A stretch of DNA of 64,000 bases from assembly GCA_021813745.1 (NCBI GenBank), contig JAKAJO010000071.1:1-64000 (forward strand). The letters run 5' to 3'. The position numbers and the translations under genes were made by a program. Positions within the stretch are counted from its first letter, which is position 1. Each line of letters opens with the position of its first letter. The DNA is from Acidobacteriota bacterium. GTDB lineage: Bacteria; Acidobacteriota; Terriglobia; Terriglobales; Acidobacteriaceae. Of the stretch, positions 50,509 to 60,287 are shown one piece after another. The notes beneath the pieces are model-generated. The model worked only from the letters and a program-made list of their open reading frames with translations, was not told where the DNA came from and searched no databases.

Positions 50509-52134
50509 CTATTGCAGGGTGCCACCGATGTAATTGATTCCTGCCTCCGGATGATGTGGATCCAGCACCTCAAAGACCACATCATCGCCGGATTTCAGCG
50601 TCTTGACTACGGCATCGTACTGCGCCTTGGTGCCGGTTGGTTGCTTGTTGATGCGCGTGATGACCAGCCCCGGAACGAGTCCCTGCAGGTCGGCAAAGGA
50701 GCCGGTACGCACCGACAGAATGACGACTCCCGAGGTGTGCAGCTTGGCCACAGTTGCCGCCGATGCTTCGCGCACCACGATTCCCAGCGTTGCTTCGCCC
50801 GCGTCAGCCTGCTGCTGCGGTGCTGAAGGCATCTGCTGCGCCCCCAGATCGGCGAAGACCTTTTCGCGGTCACCGATAGTCACGGTCGTGTCCATCGGCT
50901 TCCCGTCACGCAGGTATCCGAGGCGTGCTGTGCTGCCGGGTCTCCGGCTGGCAATTTCATTTACAAGATCATTGCCGTCCTTGATGTTGCGGCCATCCAC
51001 TGAAGTGATGATGTCGCCCGCCTTCAGGCCTGCCTTGTCAGCCGGGCCTCCTGGCTGCACTTGTTGCACCAGGACTCCATTCTTGAAGCCGTATACGCGA
51101 TTGACTGCCTCAGGCAGACCTTCGCGGAACTGAATCCCGATGGAGCCACGCACAACCTTATGGGTCGGACTGATGAGGTCGTTGTAGACCGAGACCACCG
51201 TGTTGGAAGGCATGGCGAATCCGATACCCTGATAGCCTGCGGATTGCGTAAAGATTGCGGTGTTGACGCCGATCACTTCGCCATTCATATTGAGCAGCGG
51301 TCCGCCCGAATTGCCCGGATTGATGGCCGCGTCAGTCTGAATGAAGTGTTGGAACTGGCCGCTTGCGCCCGGCTCGATGGTGCGATTCTTGGCGGAGATG
51401 ATGCCGGCCGTCACCGTCTGCGAGAGTGCAAAAGGGCTTCCGATTGCTTCGACCCAATCGCCCACCTGGGCGATATCCGAATTGCCCATCTTCACGGTGG
51501 GCAAGGGTGTGTTCGTGTCGATCTTGATCACGGCCAGGTCGGTGGCCTTGTCCGTACCAATCAACCGCGCCGGCCGGCCCAGGTCCTGGGTGTCAGGGTC
51601 GGTGGAGAGCTTGACATAAATCTTGTCGGCTTTCTCCACAACGTGATTGTTGGTGATGATGTACCCCTTCGGGTCCACGATGAAGCCGGACCCCAGTGAC
51701 TCCTGTACGCCACCACCCTGATCGCCCTGGTCTGGCATTTGCCCGCCAAAGAAGCGATTGAAGAAGTCCTGGAAGTTGTCCTGGCCCTGCTGGTCATTGT
51801 CGCCATTACCGTCGTCGGGACTCTGCGGCGGCGGCTGCAGAATGTGGCCGTGGAAGTTACGGCTGCGGCTGTCAGACTGCTTGGGAAAGGTCTGCGTATT
51901 GATGTTGACCACCGCAGGCCCGACAAGCTTGGCAATCTTGACGAATTCGTTTGGAGGAACCGGCGAATTCACCACCTTCAATGGCGTTGCATCCGCGCTC
52001 GAATTCTGCTGCTCCTGTCCGCGCACTCCATGCGCCACATAAGATCCAGCCACGATCACTGCGGAAGTTGTGGCCAGAAGAACGAAAACTGAAGCAAGGC
52101 GGCGCGTGCGCAACCATTCGATCAACGATTTCAT
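50509..52134 (-). CDS. HtrA/DegP-type periplasmic serine endoprotease
   Basis: A 541-residue protein. It has an N-terminal membrane anchor or signal (LASVFVLLATTSAVIVAGSYV), a Gln/Asp/Gly-rich stretch (about residues 95-145) and the trypsin-like domain with His in TNNHVVE, Asp in ATDLAVIK and Ser in GNSGGPLL. Two PDZ domains follow (first around IGIQF...QPGGPADKAGLKAGDII, second around VVILSVRTGSFADLQGLVPGLVI). It degrades or refolds damaged envelope proteins. The ATG at 52134 gives the standard start; the open frame continues 159 bases upstream through the promoter region. It is divergent from the M28 peptidase gene. Confidence 0.95.
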   Translation of the reverse strand: MKSLIEWLRTRRLASVFVLLATTSAVIVAGSYVAHGVRGQEQQNSSADATPLKVVNSPVPPNEFVKIAKLVGPAVVNINTQTFPKQSDSRSRNFHGHILQPPPQSPDDGNGDNDQQGQDNFQDFFNRFFGGQMPDQGDQGGGVQESLGSGFIVDPKGYIITNNHVVEKADKIYVKLSTDPDTQDLGRPARLIGTDKATDLAVIKIDTNTPLPTVKMGNSDIAQVGDWVEAIGSPFALSQTVTAGIISAKNRTIEPGASGQFQHFIQTDAAINPGNSGGPLLNMNGEVIGVNTAIFTQSAGYQGIGFAMPSNTVVSVYNDLISPTHKVVRGSIGIQFREGLPEAVNRVYGFKNGVLVQQVQPGGPADKAGLKAGDIITSVDGRNIKDGNDLVNEIASRRPGSTARLGYLRDGKPMDTTVTIGDREKVFADLGAQQMPSAPQQQADAGEATLGIVVREASAATVAKLHTSGVVILSVRTGSFADLQGLVPGLVITRINKQPTGTKAQYDAVVKTLKSGDDVVFEVLDPHHPEAGINYIGGTLQ

Positions 52135-52192
52135 GGGGTGGTTAACCTCGTCCGATATCCAGCGCTTCCGCTGGCGTGTGAGTGCGACATAA

Positions 52193-52208
52193 ACAGTATA
52201 GACAGTAT
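52193..52208. repeat. Direct repeat ACAGTAT in the htrA/M28 divergent promoter region
   Basis: ACAGTAT occurs twice (52193-52199 and 52202-52208) with a 9-bp period, about 60 bases upstream of htrA. Either copy read on the minus strand gives ATACTGT, which could be part of a promoter or a regulator site. No regulator can be named. Confidence 0.35.
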
Positions 52209-52308
52209 GATGCAGCCTTGACCCGCCGGGCGGCGACCGTGCCGCACTTTCTTTCCTATAGACGCCGCTTCTGGCAAAGGGTTGCAAAAGCATGTGCTAC
52301 CATCCGGC

Positions 52309-53838
52309 ATGCCCTTTTTGCCATATGTTCTCAAGTCATTCGGCCTCGGTGCGTTGTTGCTCATCCTGCCTGCTCCTTGCTTGATTGCACAGGCTGCGCC
52401 GCCATCCTCTCCCGCCCAAAGTCCCGAGCCCCGCGATCCCATGACGCAGCTCTTCAACCGACTCACCGGCGCCATGTCGGGCGCCTCTGCTGCATGGACG
52501 CCCGAACAACTTGCTGCAATGGCCCAGCTGCGGGATGCGGCCATGCAAGACGCCTATACCCTCGACCAGTTGCGCTACCTCACGAATAACATCGGTCCGC
52601 GCCTGAGTGGATCGCCGCAGGCTCAGCAAGCTGTGAATTACGTAGCCAGCCAGATGCGTGCCCTTGGAGCTGAGGTCACGCTTGAAAAAGCATCTGTGCC
52701 GCACTGGGTTCGTGGCGCAGAAACGGCTGAGCTTGTTGTATGGCCGGGGCAGACGCCCGGAACGCAGCAAAAGATTGTGCTCACCGCGCTCGGCGGCAGC
52801 GTGGCCACACCATCCGATGGCATCACCGCCCCGGTCGTTGTGGTCGATGACTGGCAGCAACTCCGCGCGTTGCCGCCCGGTGCTGCTGCCGGCAAGATTC
52901 TGCTTCTAAATCACAAATTTGACAAGGAACTTGCCTCAAATGGCCACGGCGACGAAGCTTACGGTTACGACGTGGTGTACCGTGCAGGTGCTCCGCTAGC
53001 CGCGGCTTCCACGGGCGCCGTCGCCGTGCTCGTCCGCTCAGTGGGCGGAGCAGACTACCGGTTGCCCCACACGGGCTTGACCCTCTATCCAGCAGGCATC
53101 ACCAAAGTGCCGGCGGCGGCTGTCACCGCGGAAGACGCCGACCTGCTCAAGGACCTCGCCGCTCAGGGCCCGGTGACGATGCATCTGACGCTCACTCCGC
53201 AGACGCTTCCCAACGCCACAGGTTACAACGTAATTGCGGACTGGAAGGGAAGTGAGCACCCGGAGCAAGTCGTCATTGTCTCCGGTCATCTGGATTCATG
53301 GGACCTGGGAACCGGCGCCATCGATGACGGGGCTGGCGTGGTGGTCGCCATGGAGGCCCTGCACTTGCTCCGCCAGCTCAATTTGCATCCTCGTCGCACT
53401 GTACGATTTGTTGCATGGATGAGCGAGGAGGAGGGATCAGAAGGCGCCGCGCAGTACATGGAGGATCACAAGGCCGAAATTCAAAACCACGTCGGTGCAA
53501 TTGAAAGCGACCAGGGTGCTGACCACCCAACCGGGATTTATTTTGCAGGCAAACGCGCACTGGCGGCGTGGTTGCGTCCGCTCTCGCAAGTACTGGAGCC
53601 GATTGGCGCCGAAATCCTGACTCCGTCGCCGGAGACCGGGGAAGATATTGCAGGGCTCACCATGGATGATGTGCCAAGCTTCGCGCCAATCCAGGACAGC
53701 CGCTTCTATTTCAACTATCACCATACTGCCGCGGATACTCTGGATAAGGTTGACCCAAAACACCTCAATGAGAACGCCGCCGTCATGGCTGTGCTTTCCT
53801 ATGCGCTTGCGGACTCAACCAACCCTGCACCACGGTAG
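52309..53838 (+). CDS. Exported M28-family zinc peptidase, carboxypeptidase-Q-like
   Basis: A 509-residue protein with a signal peptide (SFGLGALLLILPAPCLIAQ). The M28 catalytic domain carries the zinc ligands and general base in VSGHLDSWDLGTGAIDDGAG near residue 325, EEEGSEGA near 378 and YHHTAADTLDKVD near 475. A PA-like insert of about 170 residues lies between the N-terminal part and the catalytic domain, as in plasma glutamate carboxypeptidase. It probably cuts dipeptides in the periplasm. The ATG at 52309 is preferred over one 27 bases upstream as it leads straight into the signal. Confidence 0.9.
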   Translation: MPFLPYVLKSFGLGALLLILPAPCLIAQAAPPSSPAQSPEPRDPMTQLFNRLTGAMSGASAAWTPEQLAAMAQLRDAAMQDAYTLDQLRYLTNNIGPRLSGSPQAQQAVNYVASQMRALGAEVTLEKASVPHWVRGAETAELVVWPGQTPGTQQKIVLTALGGSVATPSDGITAPVVVVDDWQQLRALPPGAAAGKILLLNHKFDKELASNGHGDEAYGYDVVYRAGAPLAAASTGAVAVLVRSVGGADYRLPHTGLTLYPAGITKVPAAAVTAEDADLLKDLAAQGPVTMHLTLTPQTLPNATGYNVIADWKGSEHPEQVVIVSGHLDSWDLGTGAIDDGAGVVVAMEALHLLRQLNLHPRRTVRFVAWMSEEEGSEGAAQYMEDHKAEIQNHVGAIESDQGADHPTGIYFAGKRALAAWLRPLSQVLEPIGAEILTPSPETGEDIAGLTMDDVPSFAPIQDSRFYFNYHHTAADTLDKVDPKHLNENAAVMAVLSYALADSTNPAPR

Positions 53839-53847
53839 CATCTGGCC

Positions 53848-54795
53848 TTACGCCTCATGGGCCGTCGGCAGATGAGGTTGTGGAACCAGCTCGGTGAGTC
53901 CGATACCCGCTAGGATCAACAGTGCGCCGGATGCCGGGCGTAACCCCATCCGTTCGCCCATGAACATGAACGATGTGATCCAGGCAAAGACCGGCTCCAG
54001 CGTGAGCAAGAGGGCAATGTGTGTCGATGGCAAGACGGATTGCGCCCAGCTCTGGATGGAAAAGGCCGCTGCCGTTGCCAGTGCGGCGGCGATTGCCAGT
54101 GCGCCCATCAGGCGCGGGGTCCAGTGCACGTGCGGATGCTCAATCAATGGGAGACTCAGCGCCATGTAGATCGCGCAAAATCCAATCTGGAGCAGTGCCA
54201 GGGGCTGGAATGCGACGCGCGGCGAATAGTGGCTCAACGCCATGCAGTGAAACGCAAATCCCACCGCGCAGCCAAGCGTCAGCAGATCACCCAGGTTGAT
54301 GGTGGAAACGTCAGGAAGCAGCGCGGTTGCTCCCTCCGCCAGTGAGTGTGCGGCAGGGCCTCGCACGGCAGATGGCACGGTCAGCAGCACAATGCCCGCA
54401 AAAGCCAGCGCCGCGCCTGCGAAGGCATTCCAGCGGGGCGGGCGCGCGCCTTGGGGCCGCAGGCCGGGAATGGAGGAGAACAGGGGCACAAGCACCACAA
54501 CCAGTCCTGTAATGAAGGCCGATTTCGACGGCGTTGTGCGCGCCAGGCCTGTCGTCTGAAACTGATAACCCGCAGCCAGAAAGAAGCCCACGACCGCGCC
54601 TGCTCCGATATGACGCAAGCGGATCCCATGCCATGCGCCGTGATAGAACACCGCAAGCAAAGCAAAAGCCATCGTCATGCGGATCAGGTTGAATGCCGCT
54701 GGAGTGGCGTCGGATAGGGCGCCCTTCACGATGACAAAGGTCGATCCCCAAATCGCAACTACAAAAATCATCAGCAGATAGGCGCGCAGTCTCAT
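53848..54795 (-). CDS. EamA/DMT-family transporter
   Basis: A 315-residue membrane protein with about ten helices in two EamA repeats. Typical segments are VAIWGSTFVIVKGAL at the start of repeat one, AFITGLVVVLVPLFS, and LLLTLEPVFAWITSFMFMGERMG near the end. It exports or imports small metabolites; the substrate cannot be told. It converges with the M28 gene after 9 bases. Confidence 0.9.
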   Translation of the reverse strand: MRLRAYLLMIFVVAIWGSTFVIVKGALSDATPAAFNLIRMTMAFALLAVFYHGAWHGIRLRHIGAGAVVGFFLAAGYQFQTTGLARTTPSKSAFITGLVVVLVPLFSSIPGLRPQGARPPRWNAFAGAALAFAGIVLLTVPSAVRGPAAHSLAEGATALLPDVSTINLGDLLTLGCAVGFAFHCMALSHYSPRVAFQPLALLQIGFCAIYMALSLPLIEHPHVHWTPRLMGALAIAAALATAAAFSIQSWAQSVLPSTHIALLLTLEPVFAWITSFMFMGERMGLRPASGALLILAGIGLTELVPQPHLPTAHEA

Positions 54796-54945
54796 CTATC
54801 AGGATTATGGCAGCAAGAGCTGAACTCGCGACGCGCGTCAGCACATGTGCGATCTGGAACGGAACAAATCTGGGCGAGCAGGCAGCGCGAGACTGCATTT
54901 TGCGCGTCCAAACAGGAAGAGACGTTTTCATGGAGGTTTGATCGA

Positions 54946-56043
54946 TTGCCCAAGGTGACTGAGCATGACTTTCTCTTTGGCATTGCGCTCCTATGCGCCG
55001 TGATTGTTTTCGGCAATGGGTTGCATTTTCTGGTCTTTCGCTTCGTGCGTCGCCATCAGAACGAGTCGCAGCGTCGACTTCTCGGTATTAGCCGTTATCT
55101 CGCGCATCCGGCGCGTGCCGTGCTGCTGGCCATGGGCCTCGTGATCATTCTGCCCATTGTCCCAAGGATTCCAGCATTACTTCGCCCGCAGATCGAGCTG
55201 GCCGCGCGCATTGTGCTCGTGGTCTGCGTGGGCTGGCTGGGCATCGGCGCGGTCTATGTCTTTCAGGCGCTTATGCTCAGCCGCTTTGACATCAGCGTTC
55301 CCGACAACCTGCGTGCCCGCCGTGTACATACCCAGATGCAGTTCTTCCGTCGCATCCTGATTGGTATCGTGCTCGTTTTGGATGCGGCGATGCTCCTCTA
55401 TAACCTGCACAACCCAACGTTGTGGACCTATGGAACGGGTTTGCTCGCCTCCGCCGGGCTCGCATCGCTGTTGCTCGCCGCGGCCGCCAAATCCACCGTC
55501 TCCAATCTCATTGCCGGCATGCAGATTGCGCTCAGCGAGCCCATTCGCATGGACGATGTCGTCGTCATTCAGGGAGAGTGGGGGAAAATCGAAGAGATTA
55601 CCAACACATACGTTGTCGTGAAAATCTGGGATGAGCGGCGCCTCGTTGTGCCGCTCAGCTACTTTATCGAGCAGCCCTTTCAGAACTGGACTCGGAGGCG
55701 GAGCGATATCCTCGGCACTGCCTTTCTCTACGTCGATTACACGGTGCCTATCGAACCTTTGCGTGCTCAGCTTGAACGCATCGCTCGAAGTTCTTCTTTG
55801 TGGGACGGGCGCGTTTGCGGACTGCAGGTGACCAATCTCTCTGAACGCACGATGGAGTTGCGCTGCCTCGTCAGTTCCGCGGGGTCCAGCGAGAATTTCG
55901 ATCTCCGCTGCCTGGTTCGGGAAAAGATGATTGAATTCCTCCGTGACAACTATCCCACCGCGCTCCCCACGGCTCGCTTTGAACTACGAACCACAGTCGA
56001 AGCGCCTTTCGGGCAGGATCAGTCTCTGCTGTCACGGCCGTAG
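54946..56043 (+). CDS. MscS-family mechanosensitive ion channel
   Basis: A protein of about 365 residues with four to five membrane helices. The pore helix region is LLASAGLASLLLAAAAKSTVSNLIAGMQIALSEPIRMDD, then the beta domain VIQGEWGKIEEITNTYVVVKIWDERRLVVPLSYFIEQPFQNW, both diagnostic for the MscS fold. It should open on membrane tension. I chose a TTG at 54946 because GGAGG lies 9 bases before it. The open frame reaches 54847 (GTG) with polar sequence, and a GTG at 54955 is another choice. Confidence 0.9.
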   Translation: MPKVTEHDFLFGIALLCAVIVFGNGLHFLVFRFVRRHQNESQRRLLGISRYLAHPARAVLLAMGLVIILPIVPRIPALLRPQIELAARIVLVVCVGWLGIGAVYVFQALMLSRFDISVPDNLRARRVHTQMQFFRRILIGIVLVLDAAMLLYNLHNPTLWTYGTGLLASAGLASLLLAAAAKSTVSNLIAGMQIALSEPIRMDDVVVIQGEWGKIEEITNTYVVVKIWDERRLVVPLSYFIEQPFQNWTRRRSDILGTAFLYVDYTVPIEPLRAQLERIARSSSLWDGRVCGLQVTNLSERTMELRCLVSSAGSSENFDLRCLVREKMIEFLRDNYPTALPTARFELRTTVEAPFGQDQSLLSRP

Positions 56044-56047
56044 CCCC

Positions 56048-57763
56048 CTAGTTCAGTGGCTGGCCACTGTAGACTTTGGCGCCTGCGACGTACGTTGCCA
56101 AAACCTGGGTCGTTAGCAATGCGGGCGGGCTCACACGGTACAGATCGCGATCCACCAGAATGAAATCCGCATCGTATCCGGGAATCAAGATTCCTTTTTG
56201 CTTCTCTTCAAACTCAGCATATGCGGAGCCCTGCGTGTAAGCAGCAAGCGCCTGACCACGTGTCACGGCATTTTGCGGAAAGTACGTCTGTGAGCCCTCC
56301 TCGTTCATGCGAGTCACCGCGGCATACAGGCCGCGAAAGGGCGTAATCGGTTCCACCGGATAATCGGTGCCGAATGCCAGAGGCACGCCTGCCTTCAGAA
56401 AAGCGCGCCACGCGTAGGAATAAGCAGCACGCTGGGCTCCCAGCCGTGCTTCGGCCCATCGCATATCCGTAAGAAGATGATTGGGCTGCATCGACGCGAT
56501 CACGCCCAGTTCCTTGAAGCGCGGAATGTCAGCCGGGTCCACCACCTGTGCGTGTTCCACACGATTGCGTGCTGTGCGCGAGACTCCGGGCTGTGAAAAT
56601 GCCTCCAGCGCCATGGCGGTGGCGCGGTCTCCGATCGCGTGAAAGCCGATCTGGAAGCCCGCCTTCGCGCGCTCCACCGTCATCGCATTCAGTTGCGCCT
56701 GCGTATACTGAGGCAAACCCGAGTTCTTGGGGTCATCCGCATAAGGAGCCTTCAAGGCTGCCGTGCGCGAGCCAAGTGATCCGTCCATAAAGCCCTTCAG
56801 CATTCCTGTATGAAGCATCGGATCATGCGGGTCATGATGTTCACGCATCTTGAGCAATTCTGCAAGCGGGGCCTTGAAGGAAATCCACTCGCTGATGCGC
56901 AGATGCAGGTCTCCCTCCTTTTCCAATTGCTCGTAGACCAGAAAGTCATCCCAGTCACTGAAGTCCTGCACGCTGGTCACGCCGTGCGACAGGGCATCGT
57001 GAATCGCGAGCAGATCGCCCTTGCGCCGCTCCTCCGGCGTGGGCGGAGGAATGACCTTGTACACCAGCTCTTGCGCCGATTCGCGCAGGATTCCCGTGGG
57101 CTCACCCCTTGCATCCAGATCGATTGCGCCGCCTTCGGGAGGCGTTGTCTTTCCGGTGATGCCTGCGGCACGCAGGGCCGCAGAGTTCGCAATTGCAATG
57201 TGCCCGTCGATGCGGTCAAGAAAGGTCGGATGATCGCCCGTGACTCTGTCCAGATCCTCACGTGTGGGCAGCACCTTCTGCGCCCACAGCGTATGGTCCC
57301 AGTTGCCGCCCGTAATCCAGTGGCCCGGTGGCTCACTTTGGGCATAGGCCTTGATGCGGGCCAGCATCTCATCCAGTGAGTCCACACCGGTCAAATCAAG
57401 ATGGAGTTTCGTTTGACCCGCGCTGCCAAGGTGCGTGTGTGCGTCATTAAAGCCTGGAAAGAGGCAGGTGCTCGTGTGTTCGGTATCCAGGTCAATCTTC
57501 TTCGTGTCCGGACCCGCCAATCGAAGGATCGCGCGGTCCGACCCGATCGCAATTACTTTCCCGTTGGCAATGGCGATTGCCCTCACCACACGCGGATGAT
57601 CTTTCTCAAATCCTTCGCCAGTGTAGATCGCCCCATTGTAGAAAATCAGTTCTGGCATCGGCTGGGCTAGACGATTTGCCATCGCGTCGTGCGATCGGGG
57701 CGCTTCCGCGCCGTATGCCGAGAGTGTCAGGACGAGTGCAAGCAGAAGGGAAAGAGTCCGCAT
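56048..57763 (-). CDS. Exported amidohydrolase, YtcJ-like metal-dependent family
   Basis: A 571-residue protein with a signal peptide (LSLLLALVLTLSAYGAEA). The amidohydrolase barrel has the metal-binding His pair in PGFNDAHTHLG near residue 110, IGFHAIGDRATAMALEAF near 365, VEHAQVV near 395 and FGTDYPVEP near 450. The layout matches the YtcJ/NfdA (amidohydrolase_3) group. The substrate is unknown. Its end converges with the MscS gene. Confidence 0.9.
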   Translation of the reverse strand: MRTLSLLLALVLTLSAYGAEAPRSHDAMANRLAQPMPELIFYNGAIYTGEGFEKDHPRVVRAIAIANGKVIAIGSDRAILRLAGPDTKKIDLDTEHTSTCLFPGFNDAHTHLGSAGQTKLHLDLTGVDSLDEMLARIKAYAQSEPPGHWITGGNWDHTLWAQKVLPTREDLDRVTGDHPTFLDRIDGHIAIANSAALRAAGITGKTTPPEGGAIDLDARGEPTGILRESAQELVYKVIPPPTPEERRKGDLLAIHDALSHGVTSVQDFSDWDDFLVYEQLEKEGDLHLRISEWISFKAPLAELLKMREHHDPHDPMLHTGMLKGFMDGSLGSRTAALKAPYADDPKNSGLPQYTQAQLNAMTVERAKAGFQIGFHAIGDRATAMALEAFSQPGVSRTARNRVEHAQVVDPADIPRFKELGVIASMQPNHLLTDMRWAEARLGAQRAAYSYAWRAFLKAGVPLAFGTDYPVEPITPFRGLYAAVTRMNEEGSQTYFPQNAVTRGQALAAYTQGSAYAEFEEKQKGILIPGYDADFILVDRDLYRVSPPALLTTQVLATYVAGAKVYSGQPLN

Positions 57764-57792
57764 GCGCGGAGTGTAGCAGAAACCCGTCCCCC

Positions 57793-59058
57793 TTACTGCT
57801 CAGATGCCCATTCCGTCATCAGCAGGGTCAGCAACAGAACGCGTCGCAGGCCATGCTCGCGATCTTTGTCAGAGAACCATTCGGCCAGCGTGTGCGCACC
57901 ACCGCCTTCTCCGCCTGCGCCGATTGAGAGAGCTGGAATGCCCATCGCGATCGGAATGTTGGCGTCCGTCGAACCGAGACGCAGATCGGTCCGGATGCCA
58001 AGATGCCGGTCCACTGCGCGCAGCGCTTCCAGAAGTGAAGAGTCCAAAGGCAATTCACCCGTCGGCCGGTCACCGATCGTTTTCACCTCGAATCGAAGCA
58101 ACCCCTTGTTGCGCGCGGATTCCGCTCTGGCGTTTGCCTGCAACACAGCATCTTCCACAGCCCGGTGCAGCGCGACCTCCAGTCGTAAAAGCTCTGCGGT
58201 ACTCGTTGAACGGCAATCAATTGAGGCGGTTGCGCTTTCCGGAATTGAATTGACACTCGTTCCGCCGTGGATGGTGCCGATGTTGCAGGTTGTGCGAGGC
58301 GTCTCTGGCAAAGGAATTCCCGCCAGCGTGCTCAGCGCAGCCGCCAGCGCGGCAATGGGATTCGGTGTTCCTGCGTCCGTGAAGCTGTGTCCTCCGGGCC
58401 CGGACACAGTCACCTTAAAGCGTCGGCTCCCCAGCGCCTGCGTCACAGCTGCATCTGCGCCCGCTCCATCCAGTGCGATATGTGCTGCCACACGTCCCGC
58501 CAGAGCACGCTTTTGATAGAAATGCCGTACTCCGCGCAGATCGCCTTCGCCTTCTTCGCCTACGTTGGCCAGCAAAAGCAGAGGCGCAGCCAGGTCGACC
58601 TCCCCGTGTTGCAGGCACTGTGCAATTGCGAGCAGGCCTGCCACTCCGGCTCCGTTGTCGCACGCGCCCGGCACGCTCAGCCGAGTGCATCCGTCCACCT
58701 GATCGAGCTTTGGGTGCAGCTCCACCTCAGTCGGGAAAACCGTATCCAGATGCGCGGACAGCACAATCAAGGGTCCGCTGCTTCCCGCCGGCAAGTTCCT
58801 GGCAGGAATCATCGCCATTACATTTCCCAACTCATCCGTATGTACATCCGTCACTCCCATCGCGCGAAACTTCTGTGCGACCCACGCTGACCTGGCTTCT
58901 TCTCCAAAGGGTGGAGCGGGAATCTCACACAGCTCGCTTTGCCACTGCATGATCTTCTGTCCATGTGTGTGCAGCCACGCGAAGGCTGCATGAACCTGCC
59001 GGCGCGCAGCCAGCTGGGTGACGAGCGAAAACGCCGACTTGCGCGAAAAGATTCCCAT
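57793..59058 (-). CDS. M20-family metallopeptidase, PepT-like
   Basis: A 421-residue zinc peptidase. Visible ligands are His-Asp in LSAHLDTVFP near residue 105, Asp in PGACDNGAGVAG near 135, Glu-Glu in GEEGEGDLRG near 170, Asp in IALDGAG and a late His in GGGAHTLAEWF near 393. The dimerisation domain carries GPGGHSFTDAGTPNPI. No signal peptide is seen, so it is cytoplasmic. It lies 29 bases upstream of the amidohydrolase gene on the same strand and may share a transcript. Confidence 0.88.
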   Translation of the reverse strand: MGIFSRKSAFSLVTQLAARRQVHAAFAWLHTHGQKIMQWQSELCEIPAPPFGEEARSAWVAQKFRAMGVTDVHTDELGNVMAMIPARNLPAGSSGPLIVLSAHLDTVFPTEVELHPKLDQVDGCTRLSVPGACDNGAGVAGLLAIAQCLQHGEVDLAAPLLLLANVGEEGEGDLRGVRHFYQKRALAGRVAAHIALDGAGADAAVTQALGSRRFKVTVSGPGGHSFTDAGTPNPIAALAAALSTLAGIPLPETPRTTCNIGTIHGGTSVNSIPESATASIDCRSTSTAELLRLEVALHRAVEDAVLQANARAESARNKGLLRFEVKTIGDRPTGELPLDSSLLEALRAVDRHLGIRTDLRLGSTDANIPIAMGIPALSIGAGGEGGGAHTLAEWFSDKDREHGLRRVLLLTLLMTEWASEQ

Positions 59059-59114
59059 GCGGATGCTCTCAGGTTAGCAGGACTTTGCCGTCCGCCATGA
59101 GACACAGCAGCGCG

Positions 59115-59993
59115 TTAGCTCCTGATGCCGTCGGCGTCATCGTATTCCACCGAATGCAAAAAGAGTCCTTGAGCAGGAGCTGTCGGTCCAGCCACTGCCC
59201 GGTCCTTTGCATGCAGAATCGACACCATATCCTCCGCCTGCAAAGCGCCACGCCCTGCTTCAATCATGGTTCCCACCAGGTTGCGCACCATGTGGTGTAC
59301 AAACCCATTGCCGCGCACCCGGTACACCATCATTTCTCCCGCATCGCTCTCGACCCGCTGCCATCCCGAGGCAAAAATGGTTCTGATGGCCCCGGCTTCT
59401 TTATCGTCGTCAGGCAGCATCGCCGCTTGCCGCTGCGTCGCATCGGGATCTGCTGCGGCAAAGCTGATGAAATCGTGTTCTCCTAGAAAGTGCGCCGCGG
59501 CGTTCTGCAACGCAGCAAAATTCAAATTCCATCGGCAGGCATAGACATAGCGCGCCAGAAACGGCGAACAGGTCGAGGCCGGTGCCGAGCGCTCCAGCAG
59601 AATTCGATACTCATAGGTCTTGGCGCGCGCGCTGTGCCGGGCGTGAAATCCATCCGGTGCCGCTTGCGCATCCAGCACTCGAATCGCATCGGGGAGCGTG
59701 CGATTCAGTGCGCGCAGCAGATTCGCAGCCGGTATGGGCGCTCGCAGGGCAAAGCTTGCCACCTGGGCCAGCGCGTGGACCCCTGCATCTGTGCGCCCAG
59801 AACCTTGCGGCAGTGGAGCTTCACCCGTGATCCGTTCCAGTGCCGACTGCAGTTCTCCTTGAATCGTCGGGAGACCCGGCTGCACCTGCCATCCGCGAAA
59901 ATCCGTGCCGTCGTAGGCAAGCGTCACCTTCCAGGTTTGTGGCGCGGATTCACGCATCGATTTCATGTCCACAGGCTTCTCATGGGTATCCAT
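59115..59993 (-). CDS. truA: tRNA pseudouridine(38-40) synthase
   Basis: A 292-residue TruA protein starting near MDTHEKPVDMKSM. The catalytic aspartate lies in GSGRTDAGVHALAQVASF near residue 72; other family stretches are VTLAYDGTDFRGWQVQPG, RYVYACRW and NGFVHHMVRNLVGTMIEAG. It makes pseudouridine at positions 38-40 of tRNA. The frame is open 216 bases further upstream across the promoter area; the start may be the ATG at 59993 or one 27 bases on. Neither has a strong ribosome site. Confidence 0.93.
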   Translation of the reverse strand: MDTHEKPVDMKSMRESAPQTWKVTLAYDGTDFRGWQVQPGLPTIQGELQSALERITGEAPLPQGSGRTDAGVHALAQVASFALRAPIPAANLLRALNRTLPDAIRVLDAQAAPDGFHARHSARAKTYEYRILLERSAPASTCSPFLARYVYACRWNLNFAALQNAAAHFLGEHDFISFAAADPDATQRQAAMLPDDDKEAGAIRTIFASGWQRVESDAGEMMVYRVRGNGFVHHMVRNLVGTMIEAGRGALQAEDMVSILHAKDRAVAGPTAPAQGLFLHSVEYDDADGIRS

Positions 59994-60287
59994 TTCGATA
60001 ACATTGCGTTTGACCCAAACCGCGAAAATAGTGAATGACGCGGCTGGGATATACTCAAACCTTCGTGGCACCGCGCGGCAGAGCAATGCCCACTGGCGGC
60101 TCTGGCGGCGCGCCATCGAGCTTGGGAACGTTTCCTGCGTCGCCCGCGTATGGATACAGAGTACGGGATTCCAGCCGAGTGGAGCGAGGCCAGCCCAATG
60201 CCGCCACAAAATTGCGTCCGAAGCACCCCTTCAGACGTCTTGAACAATGGCACCCCACATGCCTTCAGCCAACCGTGGAGAGGAATC

